IMG/VR virus record: IMGVR_UViG_3300044949_001206
Coordinates: 1 to 30,736 of that record
Origin: a virus
Strand: one strand, 5' to 3'
Length of the DNA: 30,736 nt
In this document: positions 16,818-23,174 of the stretch, in pieces
Layout of the letters: each line of letters opens with the position of its first letter
Position numbering within the stretch: the stretch's first letter is position 1
Made by a program: the position numbers and the translations under genes
The notes under the pieces: model-generated
Seen by the model: the letters and a program-made list of their open reading frames with translations, nothing else
Database searches by the model: none
Told to the model about the DNA's origin: nothing

Positions 16818-18083
16818 TCATAACCTGCGTATACCCGGCTCGGCCGCTCGCTCGAGCATCAGCTCGGTGATGCCCCACACCAGCGCGTCCATCCTGTCCG
16901 GGCTCTCGTGCCCCGGGGTCCACCCGCACAGCTGGTCCTCGAGGCCGGACCACGCCCCGACGTGATGAACCTTGCCCTGCTCGTAGAGGGCCGCGACGGG
17001 CTCGGCACGGGCCACCTTGCCGCGGGATGCCCGCACCTCACGGATCGGGAGCCTTCCTTGCAGTGTACCCAGCAGGTGCCGAACGAGGTCCCCGCCCTGG
17101 TTCACCTCGACCACGATCGCATTCGCCTTGTGGCGATTGTAGCAGGCCACGACTTCCCGACCCCACGCGTCCGGACTGCCGCGCATCGAGCGGTCGTCAA
17201 GGACGTACCCGTGGCCGTCAGTGCCGAGGCCTACCACGATGATCCCGGTCTCGTCGGCTTCCTCGCCGGCGGTAACCGCGGGGTCGACAGCCACGACGAC
17301 CCGCACGAGCTCGGGCAGGACGTGCCTGCGGTTCGCGTCGATCTCGGCGCGCTGCCAGAGGGCCGCGGGGTTGTCGTCGAGGTCCTCGCCGAGCAGCTCC
17401 TGGCGCCCGATGCGCGTGCCCTCGTACCGCGACACGATCGCCTCTAAGAACTCCCGGGCCAGGTTCGCGCGGTTCTGGTAGGTAGTCCCGCGGGTGACCA
17501 CGGTCCCGGGGTCGGCAGCGATGCGACGCATGAGGTCCGTCGGCCTGGGCGTGGTCGTAACGACAGCACGAGGATCGCTCCCGAGACGGAGGCCCATCCG
17601 AAGCTGGTCCCACGCCTCGGGGTACCGCCAGGCGCCGACCTCGTCGCACCACGCCGCGTGATGCTGCGGGCCTCGCAGGCGCTCGGGCTCGTCGGCGGAA
17701 TAGCAGTAGGCAAGCGCGCCCGACGGGAACACGAGCCGGCGTCGGGAAGGCTGGTACTCGGGCCGATCGTGCGGGCCGCAGATGCTCATGATCCCGCTGT
17801 CGCCCTCGACCATCACGTCCCGCACGTCGGCAGCCGTTGGTCCCACGAGGGCGATGCGCCCGACGTTACGGGCCTGCTGGCGCACCCACTCAGCACCGAC
17901 GCGCGTCTTGCCCCACCCGCGTCCTGCCTTCACGAGCCAGGTGCGCCAGGTGCCCGCGGGGGCGAGCTGCTCGGGCCTCGCCCAGAATGGCCACGCGTAG
18001 CGGAGTGCAGCCAGCTCGGCGGGCGTGAGGCTCGCGAGGATGCTCTCCCCGTCGGGGCTGCCGGCCAGGTCGTGCAGGTTCAC
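16818..18083 (-). CDS. terL: Terminase large subunit (packaging ATPase and nuclease)
   Basis: This 421-aa protein starts with GTG at 18083 (MNLHDLAGSPDGES) and ends TGA at 18820-scale spacing just before the portal gene, at 16820-16818. The ATPase Walker A is AGRGWGKTRVGAEW near residue 55, with the Walker B and coupling region AAWCDEVGAWRYPEAWDQLR near 145 and motif III TTTPRPTDL. The RNase H-like nuclease part has VVAVDPAV, a middle VVEVNQGGDLV and a C-terminal HESPDRMDALVWGITEL, supplying the acidic metal ligands. It cuts concatemers and pumps DNA through the portal. Its Shine-Dalgarno is weak, so it may depend on coupling to the small subunit 13 nt upstream. Confidence 0.96.
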   Translation of the reverse strand: MNLHDLAGSPDGESILASLTPAELAALRYAWPFWARPEQLAPAGTWRTWLVKAGRGWGKTRVGAEWVRQQARNVGRIALVGPTAADVRDVMVEGDSGIMSICGPHDRPEYQPSRRRLVFPSGALAYCYSADEPERLRGPQHHAAWCDEVGAWRYPEAWDQLRMGLRLGSDPRAVVTTTPRPTDLMRRIAADPGTVVTRGTTYQNRANLAREFLEAIVSRYEGTRIGRQELLGEDLDDNPAALWQRAEIDANRRHVLPELVRVVVAVDPAVTAGEEADETGIIVVGLGTDGHGYVLDDRSMRGSPDAWGREVVACYNRHKANAIVVEVNQGGDLVRHLLGTLQGRLPIREVRASRGKVARAEPVAALYEQGKVHHVGAWSGLEDQLCGWTPGHESPDRMDALVWGITELMLERAAEPGIRRL

Positions 18084-18096
18084 GGGATAACCGCGC

Positions 18097-18498
18097 TCAC
18101 GCTGGACCGTCCTGGCTGCCCGTCAGCGCCCGTAGCTTGGACATCACGGCTTCCGCGTCGACCTTCACCTGCTCCTCGCCTTCACGGGCCTCCTGGAGGC
18201 CTTCCCGGCCATCCCTGCGCCCGTAGTCGTTCGGGTATCGGCGTTCGAGCTTCCACGCGGCAGCGGTCCAGTTGCCCTCGCTCGCCGCCTTCTCGATCCG
18301 GGCCAGCCACCCGACCGTCGCCTTGCCCTCAGCTTCTTTTATAGCGTCATGAAACGCCGGAGATTCGCGCATCCAGCGCCTGAACGTCTCGTAGCTAATG
18401 CCCGCGAAGTTGCAGGCGTGGGCGTAGGTGGCGCCCAGCTCGATGGCGTGGCAGAGTCGCTCCTGGCGCTCGGGAGTGCACTTGCTCGTGCGGCCCAT
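18097..18498 (-). CDS. terS: Terminase small subunit
   Basis: This 133-aa protein starts with ATG at 18498 (MGRTSKCTPERQERLC) behind TGGAGGAACC. It has an N-terminal helix-turn-helix (ATYAHACNFAGISYETFRRWM) that would recognise packaging-site DNA, then an acidic oligomerisation helix and the phrase GNWTAAAWKLERRYPNDYG, typical of small terminases. It is the first gene of the late block, right before the large subunit, and should direct packaging initiation. The end is Glu/Arg-rich. Confidence 0.92.
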   Translation of the reverse strand: MGRTSKCTPERQERLCHAIELGATYAHACNFAGISYETFRRWMRESPAFHDAIKEAEGKATVGWLARIEKAASEGNWTAAAWKLERRYPNDYGRRDGREGLQEAREGEEQVKVDAEAVMSKLRALTGSQDGPA

Positions 18499-18684
18499 GG
18501 TTCCTCCATGTAGAGACGCCAGGATCGCCCCTGTCCCGTCACCCCGGGGGCGCCTGGCGGGCCTAAGGTAGCATCCTCGCGGCCCAGAGCTGCACCACCG
18601 ACACGAACGGTGCGGAAGGTCAGAACACGACCAGCCGGCGAACCTGCATGCAGCCTATGTGAGCATTGTACCCAGACAGCGCGA
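18499..18684 (-). promoter_or_regulatory. Intergenic region before the terminase genes, presumed late control region
   Basis: This 186-bp non-coding stretch lies between the terminator at 18711-18685 and terS. An extended -10-like element TGCTACCTT lies at 18573-18565, but no good -35 is present, which would fit an activator-dependent late promoter. A second candidate -10 TACAAT lies at 18670-18665. A 10-bp palindrome ctgcatgcag is at 18644-18653. A packaging site could also lie here; nothing seen defines it. Confidence 0.35.
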
Positions 18685-18711
18685 AGCCCCCGGGATGCTC
18701 TCCCGGGGGCT
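18685..18711 (-). terminator. Hairpin terminator after the early block
   Basis: A perfect 11-bp inverted repeat (agcccccggga, loop tgctc, tcccgggggct) lies 30 bp past the stop of the 73-aa gene. It is followed in the transcript by CTTCGCGC rather than a long U-tract, as in some high-GC phages. It would insulate the late block from early transcription. Confidence 0.75.
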
Positions 18712-18740
18712 GGCGGGTTGGTTCGTGTCAGGGATTCAGC

Positions 18741-18962
18741 TCAGGCAAGCTCCCGAGCCGTGATCACGTCGGCGCGGTCCGTGGCGCTGCGGACCTCATC
18801 GGAAACGATGAAAACGACTCCGGGCTCCTGGCTGAAAAGACCGGCAACCGAACCGTCTGCGCGGACACGGGCCATGAATCCCGTGGGGTGGTAGACGTTG
18901 GTTCCGCCCGTGGGGGCGACGATGGTGACGGGGTTCGAGGTAAGGTTAACGAGGCGGTTCAT
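18741..18962 (-). CDS. Small hypothetical protein (73 aa)
   Basis: The ATG at 18962 follows a GAAGGAGACC Shine-Dalgarno almost identical to that of the preceding gene. The sequence (MNRLVNLTSNPVTIVAPTGG...) is beta-rich in its first half, with VYHPTGFMARVRADGSVAGLF, then GVVFIVSDEVRSATDRADVI. That layout hints at a small beta fold plus helix. It is the last gene before a strong hairpin terminator and is presumably expressed from the promoter at 19264-19235. No family recognised. Confidence 0.7.
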   Translation of the reverse strand: MNRLVNLTSNPVTIVAPTGGTNVYHPTGFMARVRADGSVAGLFSQEPGVVFIVSDEVRSATDRADVITARELA

Positions 18963-19010
18963 TTAGGTCTCCTTCGGTGGTGGTGTGTCGGGTCTCGTGG
19001 TGGGTGCGGA

Positions 19011-19193
19011 TCAGGCTGCGAGCATGTTATCCAGCGCTCGGTTCCATTCCTCGCGGAGACGCTCACGGATCCGGGCCTCGTAGCGGATCTGGTTCTCGCT
19101 CTTTCCGTTCCAGTTTTGAGCGATTCGGATGCTCTCGGCGTAGCGACGGCGGGCGATCGTCAGGCGGCGGAACAGCAGGTCGGCGTAGTGCAT
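19011..19193 (-). CDS. Small basic helical hypothetical protein (60 aa)
   Basis: The ATG at 19193 has a GAAGGAGACCGAG leader and lies about 35 bp downstream of a strong promoter. The protein is almost wholly helical and Arg-rich (DLLFRRLTIARRRYAESI, NQIRYEARIRERLREEW), so it may bind nucleic acid or a partner protein. It is the first gene of a short two-gene unit set between a terminator and the late block. High early expression is likely from the promoter. Function unknown. Confidence 0.7.
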   Translation of the reverse strand: MHYADLLFRRLTIARRRYAESIRIAQNWNGKSENQIRYEARIRERLREEWNRALDNMLAA

Positions 19194-19234
19194 CTCGGTC
19201 TCCTTCGGGTGGGTGGTGCGCTCTCGATGAATTA

Positions 19235-19264
19235 ATACTACGACGCCACGTATGAAGCTGTCAA
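19235..19264 (-). promoter_or_regulatory. Strong sigma-70-type promoter for the two small genes
   Basis: Read on the minus strand: -35 TTGACA (19264-19259), an 18-bp spacer, -10 TAGTAT (19240-19235). The octamer TCGAGAGC begins 8 nt after the -10, as in the promoter at 25040-25011. It lies just past a terminator, so it restarts transcription. Confidence 0.85.
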
Positions 19265-19277
19265 CACTTTTCTGCGC

Positions 19278-19308
19278 AAAAAATCACCCGGGCCGAGACC
19301 CGGGTGAT
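19278..19308 (-). terminator. Strong intrinsic terminator
   Basis: A 10-bp perfect stem (atcacccggg 19283-19292 with cccgggtgat 19299-19308, 6-nt loop) is followed on the transcript by six U residues (plus-strand A-tract 19278-19283). It ends the long early transcript coming from the right, about 80 bp after the last gene of that unit. Confidence 0.93.
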
Positions 19309-19391
19309 CGAAGGAGATCGAGAGCGGCGCGTGCGCCAGGGCGGTTTGTCTTCGGGGGGCCCCGTCCCTTTCAGCCTCGCGGCCTAGCTGT

Positions 19392-19529
19392 TCACCCCGG
19401 GATGATCATACCACGGCGCAGCCACGCGAGGAGCCCGGCGGTGTCGTCCGCGTCGTCGAGCTGCTGCTCGAGCTCGTCGTCCTGGCGGTCGGCGTCATCG
19501 GCCCCGGGGTCGCCGCTCGGTCGATTCAC
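19392..19529 (-). CDS. Tiny acidic protein (45 aa)
   Basis: A GTG at 19529 overlaps the stop of the zinc/HTH protein as GTGA. The frame reads VNRPSGDPGADDADRQDDEL and ends LLAWLRRGMIIPG. It is strongly acidic in the middle (many Asp/Glu/Gln) with a short hydrophobic-basic end. The close coupling and the location just before the terminator support it as a real last gene of the unit. No family recognised. Confidence 0.5.
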   Translation of the reverse strand: MNRPSGDPGADDADRQDDELEQQLDDADDTAGLLAWLRRGMIIPG

Positions 19530-20155
19530 CGGACGAGGTTGCCGAACGTGTCGAACCGAGACGGTGCCGTACTGTATCGGTCGAGCAGCGAATCGAACTC
19601 GCCAGGGTCGAGCATGATGGGGTCGTGGCGCCAGTCGCAGTAACGGCCGTCTCGGAGGGCCGCCCGGGAGCTCCCGCAGATGAGACAGCCACCTGTCGCC
19701 TGGTGGCCTTTCGCGAGGATCGACTTCCACCGAGGATCGTCTCGCCACGTCCTCGTGTGATCCGGGTCACGCTGCTGGAGGTCAGCGTCTGGCGTGCAGG
19801 TGTCACACACGGTCCTCTGCCGTCCCTTTGACTGCCCGACCAGCTGCCCGAGGAGCCCGCAGTAACGACAGCCGACTGCGATGACCTTCGGTCTCTCGGC
19901 GGTGAGCTTCCGGTTGCGCTTGAGGTTCTCGACGTACGGGATCTCCATCCGAGACTGACCGCGCTTGTAGCTCATGAGCCCTTTGAGTTCCTTGCCGCGC
20001 CCGACCTCTACCATCCGGTTAGCGACCCATCGCACCCAGGCGTCCGACCGTTTGAGCTTCCGCGCCAGCTCCGTGACGTGGATCGGACCGTGCCTCAGCA
20101 CATCGACGATCGCCGCCACATCGTTCTCGTTGATATCCCGTATCTGCCATGCCAT
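19526..20155 (-). CDS. Winged-helix plus cysteine-rich zinc protein
   Basis: The start is ATG 20155 (MAWQIRDINENDVAAIV) with an AAGGAGATCGAG leader. Frames starting further upstream are rejected. Residues ~10-50 form a helix-turn-helix (IHVTELARKLKRSDAWVRWVANRM). Cysteine pairs follow: CRYCG at about 95, CDTC at about 115, CLICG at about 155 and a further Cys at DGRYCDWRHD. These make one or two zinc knuckles plausible, and the last part loosely recalls small HNH-type sites, but a catalytic HNH set is not visible. It may be a regulator or nucleic-acid-binding protein. The recognition helix resembles that in the four-HTH protein at 21698-22381. Confidence 0.75.
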   Translation of the reverse strand: MAWQIRDINENDVAAIVDVLRHGPIHVTELARKLKRSDAWVRWVANRMVEVGRGKELKGLMSYKRGQSRMEIPYVENLKRNRKLTAERPKVIAVGCRYCGLLGQLVGQSKGRQRTVCDTCTPDADLQQRDPDHTRTWRDDPRWKSILAKGHQATGGCLICGSSRAALRDGRYCDWRHDPIMLDPGEFDSLLDRYSTAPSRFDTFGNLVR

Positions 20156-20176
20156 CTCGATCTCCTTGTTAGCGCG

Positions 20177-20215
20177 ATGCCCGGCCCCTCGAACCGCTCG
20201 AGGGCTACCGGGCAT
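20177..20215 (-). promoter_or_regulatory. Leader hairpin directly upstream of the HTH/zinc gene
   Basis: Nested inverted repeats (atcgggc-type arms: atgcccgg 20177-20184 with ccgggcat 20208-20215; ccctcga 20186-20192 with tcgaggg 20198-20204) form a strong stem with a small bulge and 5-nt loop. It ends about 10 nt before the Shine-Dalgarno. Without a U-tract it is better seen as a 5' stabilising or regulatory element than as a terminator. Confidence 0.6.
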
Positions 20216-20237
20216 GCGGGTGGTGGACACCCTGATT

Positions 20238-20378
20238 CTACCCGATCCCGTCGCGTTTCTCACGCTGCTCGATGAGCGTGGCGGTCGCCTCGGCGAGGAG
20301 CCGGAGCGCCCGGTGCAGCACCTGGTCGTCCTCATCCTGTCGCGCCCGCATCCTCTCGCGTTCCTGGTCACCGCTCAC
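20238..20378 (-). CDS. Tiny helical protein (46 aa)
   Basis: A GTG at 20378 is preceded by GAGGAGGCAAGCC and overlaps the end of the MazG gene by 11 nt. The product (VSGDQERERMRARQDEDDQV...) is one long charged helix, ending LIEQREKRDGIG. The Shine-Dalgarno and the overlap support translation. Function unknown; it could pair with the MazG product, but that is only positional. Confidence 0.55.
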   Translation of the reverse strand: MSGDQERERMRARQDEDDQVLHRALRLLAEATATLIEQREKRDGIG

Positions 20379-20919
20379 GGCTTGCCTCCTCGCTGAAGCC
20401 GCCCGGGTATCTCGCCCGGAGCTTCGCCACGTTCATCCCTGCCACCACGCCCATCTCGGCACCGAGCAGGCTCGTCAGCTCCGCGATGTACCATAGCACG
20501 TCGCCGAGCTCCTCGAGCATGTCCAGCGTGTCCAGATCGTGGCCGTGTCCGATGTGTTTCTTGACCGCCTCCGAGACCTCGGCAGCCTCGCCCACGAGCC
20601 CGAGGGCAGCGACGGCCAGGCGGTCACGGAAGCTCACGTCCGTCCGGGCCGTCCGCTGCGCCTGCTCCTGATAGGCCGTGAAACCTGCGTCGATCGTCGC
20701 CCACACGTCCGTCGCAGCACCGTCTCGCAGCTTTCTGCCTGCCTCAGCGTCTTCGAGAAGTTGGCTAATGTCCATTTTTAAGTCATTAAAATCTATGCAC
20801 GATGATCGCTGATAACCAAGCGTGACATAATATGATCCGCATCCGTCAGACTCATATCCGAATGATTTTCCGCCATCTTTGACCCACTGACTCAGCCACT
20901 TGTATGCTTGATTCTCCAT
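20368..20919 (-). CDS. MazG-type NTP pyrophosphohydrolase fused to an AYKWL-family domain
   Basis: This 183-aa protein starts with ATG 20919 (MENQAYKWLSQWVKDGGK), overlapping the previous paralog stop (TAATG). Residues 1-70 belong to the small family also encoded by the two genes just upstream, ending in DISQLLEDAEAGRKLRDG. Residues ~75-183 are a MazG-like domain: LAVAALGLVGEAAEVSEAV, DMLEELGDVLWYIAELTSLL and LRARYPGGFS, giving the E-x-x-E and E-x-x-D metal-binding pairs. MazG enzymes hydrolyse (d)NTPs or modified/alarmone nucleotides to monophosphates; in phages they are thought to alter nucleotide or ppGpp pools. The fusion suggests the small family acts in the same pathway. Confidence 0.88.
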   Translation of the reverse strand: MENQAYKWLSQWVKDGGKSFGYESDGCGSYYVTLGYQRSSCIDFNDLKMDISQLLEDAEAGRKLRDGAATDVWATIDAGFTAYQEQAQRTARTDVSFRDRLAVAALGLVGEAAEVSEAVKKHIGHGHDLDTLDMLEELGDVLWYIAELTSLLGAEMGVVAGMNVAKLRARYPGGFSEEASRER

Positions 20920-21116
20920 TACGCGCCCTCCCTGAGCTTCCGACCTGCATCGGCGTCAGACAGGAGCTGGCTCATGTCCTGTTCGAACCCGACGCCGTCG
21001 CTTGAGTACGAGCGCGCATAGCCAAGAGCAAGCGGCCATACCCCAGCGTATGAGTCGAAGTTCCAGTATCCGTTATCCAGCCACTCCCGCAGCCACTTGT
21101 AAGCTTCGTTATCCAT
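20919..21116 (-). CDS. AYKWL-family small protein, copy 2
   Basis: This 65-aa protein (MDNEAYKWLREWLDNGYWNF...) starts at ATG 21116, which shares its A with the upstream TGA (TGATG). It repeats the order of the N-terminal domain of the MazG fusion: AYKWL.eW, an aromatic/variable centre (VWPLALGYARSYSSDG), then DMSQLLSDADAGRKLREGA. The codons for the conserved C-terminus contain the Shine-Dalgarno (GGGAGG) of the next gene, so translation of the family is chained. No known domain recognised. Confidence 0.75.
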   Translation of the reverse strand: MDNEAYKWLREWLDNGYWNFDSYAGVWPLALGYARSYSSDGVGFEQDMSQLLSDADAGRKLREGA

Positions 21117-21364
21117 CACACCCCCTCCCGCATTTTGCGTCCGGATTCGGCGTCAGCCAGTAGCTGGCGCAAGTCCTCCCTGAGCTTGCGTCCAACCTCG
21201 GCGTCGGCCAGGAGCTGGCGCAAGTCTTTACGAAACACGATGTTATCGACTGATCCTGAGATAGGACCGAGCAGGTTAAGATACCGGACACGGGATACTG
21301 AGTGCAGATGCCAGCTCCCGTTTCCGACCCACTCGCTAAGCCACTTATAAGCCTTGTTCTTCAT
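21116..21364 (-). CDS. AYKWL-family small protein, copy 1, with internal duplication
   Basis: This 82-aa protein begins MKNKAYKWLSEWVGNGSWHL at ATG 21364, again with a TGATG junction to the gene before. The C-terminal unit is duplicated: DLRQLLADAEVGRKLRE is followed immediately by DLRQLLADAESGRKMRE, encoded by a 51-bp tandem repeat. The rest follows the pattern of the two paralogs downstream. Function unknown; gene order and the MazG fusion suggest a shared role. Confidence 0.75.
   Translation of the reverse strand: MKNKAYKWLSEWVGNGSWHLHSVSRVRYLNLLGPISGSVDNIVFRKDLRQLLADAEVGRKLREDLRQLLADAESGRKMREGV
21125..21226 (-). repeat. 51-bp tandem duplication within the AYKWL copy 1 gene
   Basis: Plus-strand 21125-21175 and 21176-21226 are adjacent copies that differ at scattered positions (for example tagctggcgcaagtc versus gagctggcgcaagtc). 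Each encodes one 17-aa DLRQLLADAE(V/S)GRK(L/M)RE unit, in frame. Confidence 0.9.
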
Positions 21365-21534
21365 CACACCCCTGCCTCCGTCCAGTCGCTCGCCTCGTCG
21401 AGGAGACGCTCAAGCTCCGCCATCCGGACCTTGCGGATCGCGTAGATCTCCTGCCGGTCCCTGGCGGCCCAGTCGGACACGATGTCCTCGATCAGCTCCC
21501 ACATCGCGAGCTGCGCGGCTTCCTGTCTCGTCAT
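21364..21534 (-). CDS. MTRQE-family small protein, copy 2 (56 aa)
   Basis: ATG 21534 overlaps the upstream stop as ATGA and follows GAAGGAGAAGGA. The product (MTRQEAAQLAMWELIEDIV...) is helical and shares its start and spacing with the gene just upstream: MTRQE, LIE, W, then R and LE.LL further on. These look like tandem paralogs. An in-frame ATG further upstream (21636) re-reads the neighbour and is less likely. Function unknown. Confidence 0.65.
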   Translation of the reverse strand: MTRQEAAQLAMWELIEDIVSDWAARDRQEIYAIRKVRMAELERLLDEASDWTEAGV

Positions 21535-21698
21535 TCCTTCTCCTTCACGTCGTCGATCACGCCGCATAGCTCCTCCAGGATCACGAGGTCCGTGAACCTT
21601 ACCGCCATCGTCGATGGCCTGTTCAGCGAGCCCCACTCGACGAGTAGCATCTCGATCAGGTCACGCAAGGCGACCATCGCGCGTTCCTGCCTCGTCAT
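21531..21698 (-). CDS. MTRQE-family small protein, copy 1 (55 aa)
   Basis: ATG 21698 shares its A with the stop of the four-HTH gene (TGATG), and an AAAGGAGATC motif precedes it. The frame reads MTRQERAMVALRDLIEMLLV and ends GVIDDVKEKE at TGA 21533-21531. It aligns by eye with the next gene along most of its length (MTRQE, ALRDLIE against AMWELIE, VEWG against SDWA, VILEEL against AELERL). The last codons double as the Shine-Dalgarno of copy 2. Function unknown. Confidence 0.65.
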   Translation of the reverse strand: MTRQERAMVALRDLIEMLLVEWGSLNRPSTMAVRFTDLVILEELCGVIDDVKEKE

Positions 21699-22381
21699 CA
21701 GATCGATCTCCTTTCGCGGTATCCTGCGAGGGCCTTCTGACGCTGGCTCTGGATGCCAAGCTCCCGGAGCTTCGCTTGCAGTGTCTTGTTGCTCACGCCG
21801 ATCACATAAGCGATCGCGTGCATCGCATGCCCGGCCTCGATCAGCTTGCGGATCTGCGGAATCTTGTTCTCCCAGTCGATCTTCTTCCAGCGCTTGAGAT
21901 GCTCCTCTGAGAACTTCAGCACGCCCTCAGCTCGCTTCTTCGCCCTCATGTGTGTGACCCATGCCTCAGACCGATTGACCTCGACGGCGATCTCAGCGAT
22001 TGTCGCGCCTTCTTCCGTCATCTTGATCACGAGGTTAACGGCCCTATCGTGGTCATCAGGCAGGGGGCGACCACGGCGACGGCCCTCGAGAGCCCCGGCG
22101 TCGATCATCTGCCGGATGATGGCGTAGCAGGTGGACATGTTCCGGTTCACCCGCACCGAGATGTCGGCGACGGACACGCCTGATCTGTACATGTCCACCA
22201 CGGCCTTGACGAACTTCGGATCGCGCACCATCGTGCGAGGCGCGATATCTCCTCGCATCTCCATCCGACGGATCATCTGCGCCACGGAGGCGCGGTGCCT
22301 CCCGAGTTCCGTCGCCATGTATTCCTGCGTGCGGCCCTCCTCGAGCCACTGCTTGATCTGCTTGTGGACGTCTCGCTTCAC
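21698..22381 (-). CDS. Protein with four helix-turn-helix units
   Basis: I choose the GTG at 22381 (VKRDVHKQIKQWLEEG), which has GGAGGGAAAGCT before it and overlaps the previous stop as GTGA. The 227-aa product carries four HTH-like segments: TQEYMATELGRHRASVAQMI (about 18-37), SVADISVRVNRNMSTCYAII (about 69-88), TIAEIAVEVNRSEAWVTHMR (about 126-145) and AMHAIAYVIGVSNKTLQAKL (about 189-208). Basic linkers (LEGRRRGRPLPDD) lie between. This is a DNA-binding protein, likely a transcriptional regulator or nucleoid-like binder of long or repeated sites. No catalytic domain of a resolvase or transposase is visible. Confidence 0.75.
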   Translation of the reverse strand: MKRDVHKQIKQWLEEGRTQEYMATELGRHRASVAQMIRRMEMRGDIAPRTMVRDPKFVKAVVDMYRSGVSVADISVRVNRNMSTCYAIIRQMIDAGALEGRRRGRPLPDDHDRAVNLVIKMTEEGATIAEIAVEVNRSEAWVTHMRAKKRAEGVLKFSEEHLKRWKKIDWENKIPQIRKLIEAGHAMHAIAYVIGVSNKTLQAKLRELGIQSQRQKALAGYRERRSI

Positions 22382-22713
22382 AGCTTTCCCTCCGCTCGCA
22401 ACGTACGGACGATCAGGCTCACGGTCGGTTGACTGCACCCGAGCTTCTCGGCGATCTCGACCTGCTTCGCCCCGGCGCGGGTCATCCGCAGGACCAGCGC
22501 GATGAACTCCTCGGGGCGGGCGTTCGGGCGGATCTTCACGCCGAGCTTCCTGAGCTCCAGGGCGACGGCGTAAGGGTGCAGTGTTCCGCCTCGTGTTCCC
22601 GTGTAGCCCATCTCGATGAGGCTGTCGGCGATCTCTCGGAGGCTCGCGCCTGCCCGGTAGGCGTCAGCCGCCGCGTGCATCGCCTTCTCGTCGGGGGGGT
22701 TCTTCGTCGTCAT
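22378..22713 (-). CDS. Protein with two helix-turn-helix units
   Basis: This 111-aa protein starts with ATG 22713 (MTTKNPPDEKAMHAAADAY) behind GGAGATCTGAC. It has one HTH-like unit near the N-terminus (ASLREIADSLIEMGYTGTRG) followed by a second (KQVEIAEKLGCSQPTVSLIV, about 83-102). It is coupled by GTGA to the four-HTH gene downstream. The two probably come from repeated duplication of the same HTH type and may act together on DNA. Confidence 0.72.
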   Translation of the reverse strand: MTTKNPPDEKAMHAAADAYRAGASLREIADSLIEMGYTGTRGGTLHPYAVALELRKLGVKIRPNARPEEFIALVLRMTRAGAKQVEIAEKLGCSQPTVSLIVRTLRAEGKL

Positions 22714-22714
22714 G

Positions 22715-22966
22715 TCAGATCTCCACGTCTACGCCGCGACGTTCCGCGGCCTGTCTTGCTTTCCGTTCCCGATCGTTGCGTCGCTTCGCCTGTCGTCGGC
22801 ACGGCTCGCCGCAGTAACGGGATTTGACCTTCGTCGCGTGGCCGCCGGCTCTCCAGGCCGGGATCCATGATGCCGGGTAGAGCTTGCCGCACAGCTCGCA
22901 CGTCTCGGTGGCGTGAGGGCTCTCGACCGCGCTGTAATTCCCGACCGGTCTAATCGGTCCGATCAT
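22715..22966 (-). CDS. Small zinc-finger protein
   Basis: This 83-aa protein starts with ATG 22966 (MIGPIRPVGNYSAVES) behind GGAGGTGAGAG, overlapping the upstream gene by 17 nt. It carries CELCGKLYPASW and, after a basic loop, SRYCGEPCRRQAKRRN, a four-cysteine zinc-binding set (C-x2-C and C-x3-C) followed by a strongly basic helix. It likely binds nucleic acid. The zinc set resembles small HNH-associated or ribbon-type fingers, but no HNH histidines are seen. Confidence 0.72.
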   Translation of the reverse strand: MIGPIRPVGNYSAVESPHATETCELCGKLYPASWIPAWRAGGHATKVKSRYCGEPCRRQAKRRNDRERKARQAAERRGVDVEI

Positions 22967-23174
22967 CTCTCACCTCCGGTATGTCCAGCCGGCGGGACCA
23001 CCACCGGATTTGCTGCGCTAGGCCCTTGAGCCTGTCCCACGGGATCCGGATGTCGATCCGCAGGCCCGGGCCTTCCTCGAACTCCACGAGGGTCACGACC
23101 GTCTCGAGGGGTGGAGGGATCGGTGCGGTCTGATTCGGACCCGTCTGCTTCCGTCGTTCAAGCCAATCGAACAT
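22950..23174 (-). CDS. Small hypothetical protein (74 aa)
   Basis: The start is ATG 23174 (MFDWLERRKQTGPNQT), which overlaps the upstream stop as TGATG and follows GGAGGTCTGCTG. A longer frame from 23357 re-reads the neighbour. The product has a short basic start, a Pro-rich link, then beta-type sequence (LETVVTLVEFEEGPGLRIDI) and a Trp/Arg helix (GLAQQIRWWSRRLDI). No family recognised. Confidence 0.65.
   Translation of the reverse strand: MFDWLERRKQTGPNQTAPIPPPLETVVTLVEFEEGPGLRIDIRIPWDRLKGLAQQIRWWSRRLDIPEVRDDRTD

Noticed and set aside
19526-20155. HNH endonuclease call for the HTH/zinc protein
   Set aside because: Cysteine pairs and a WRHD phrase are present, but the ordered His-Asn-His catalytic set is not visible.
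20177-20215. Reading the leader hairpin as an intrinsic terminator
   Set aside because: There is no U-tract, and it sits directly before a well-placed Shine-Dalgarno inside an otherwise continuous operon.
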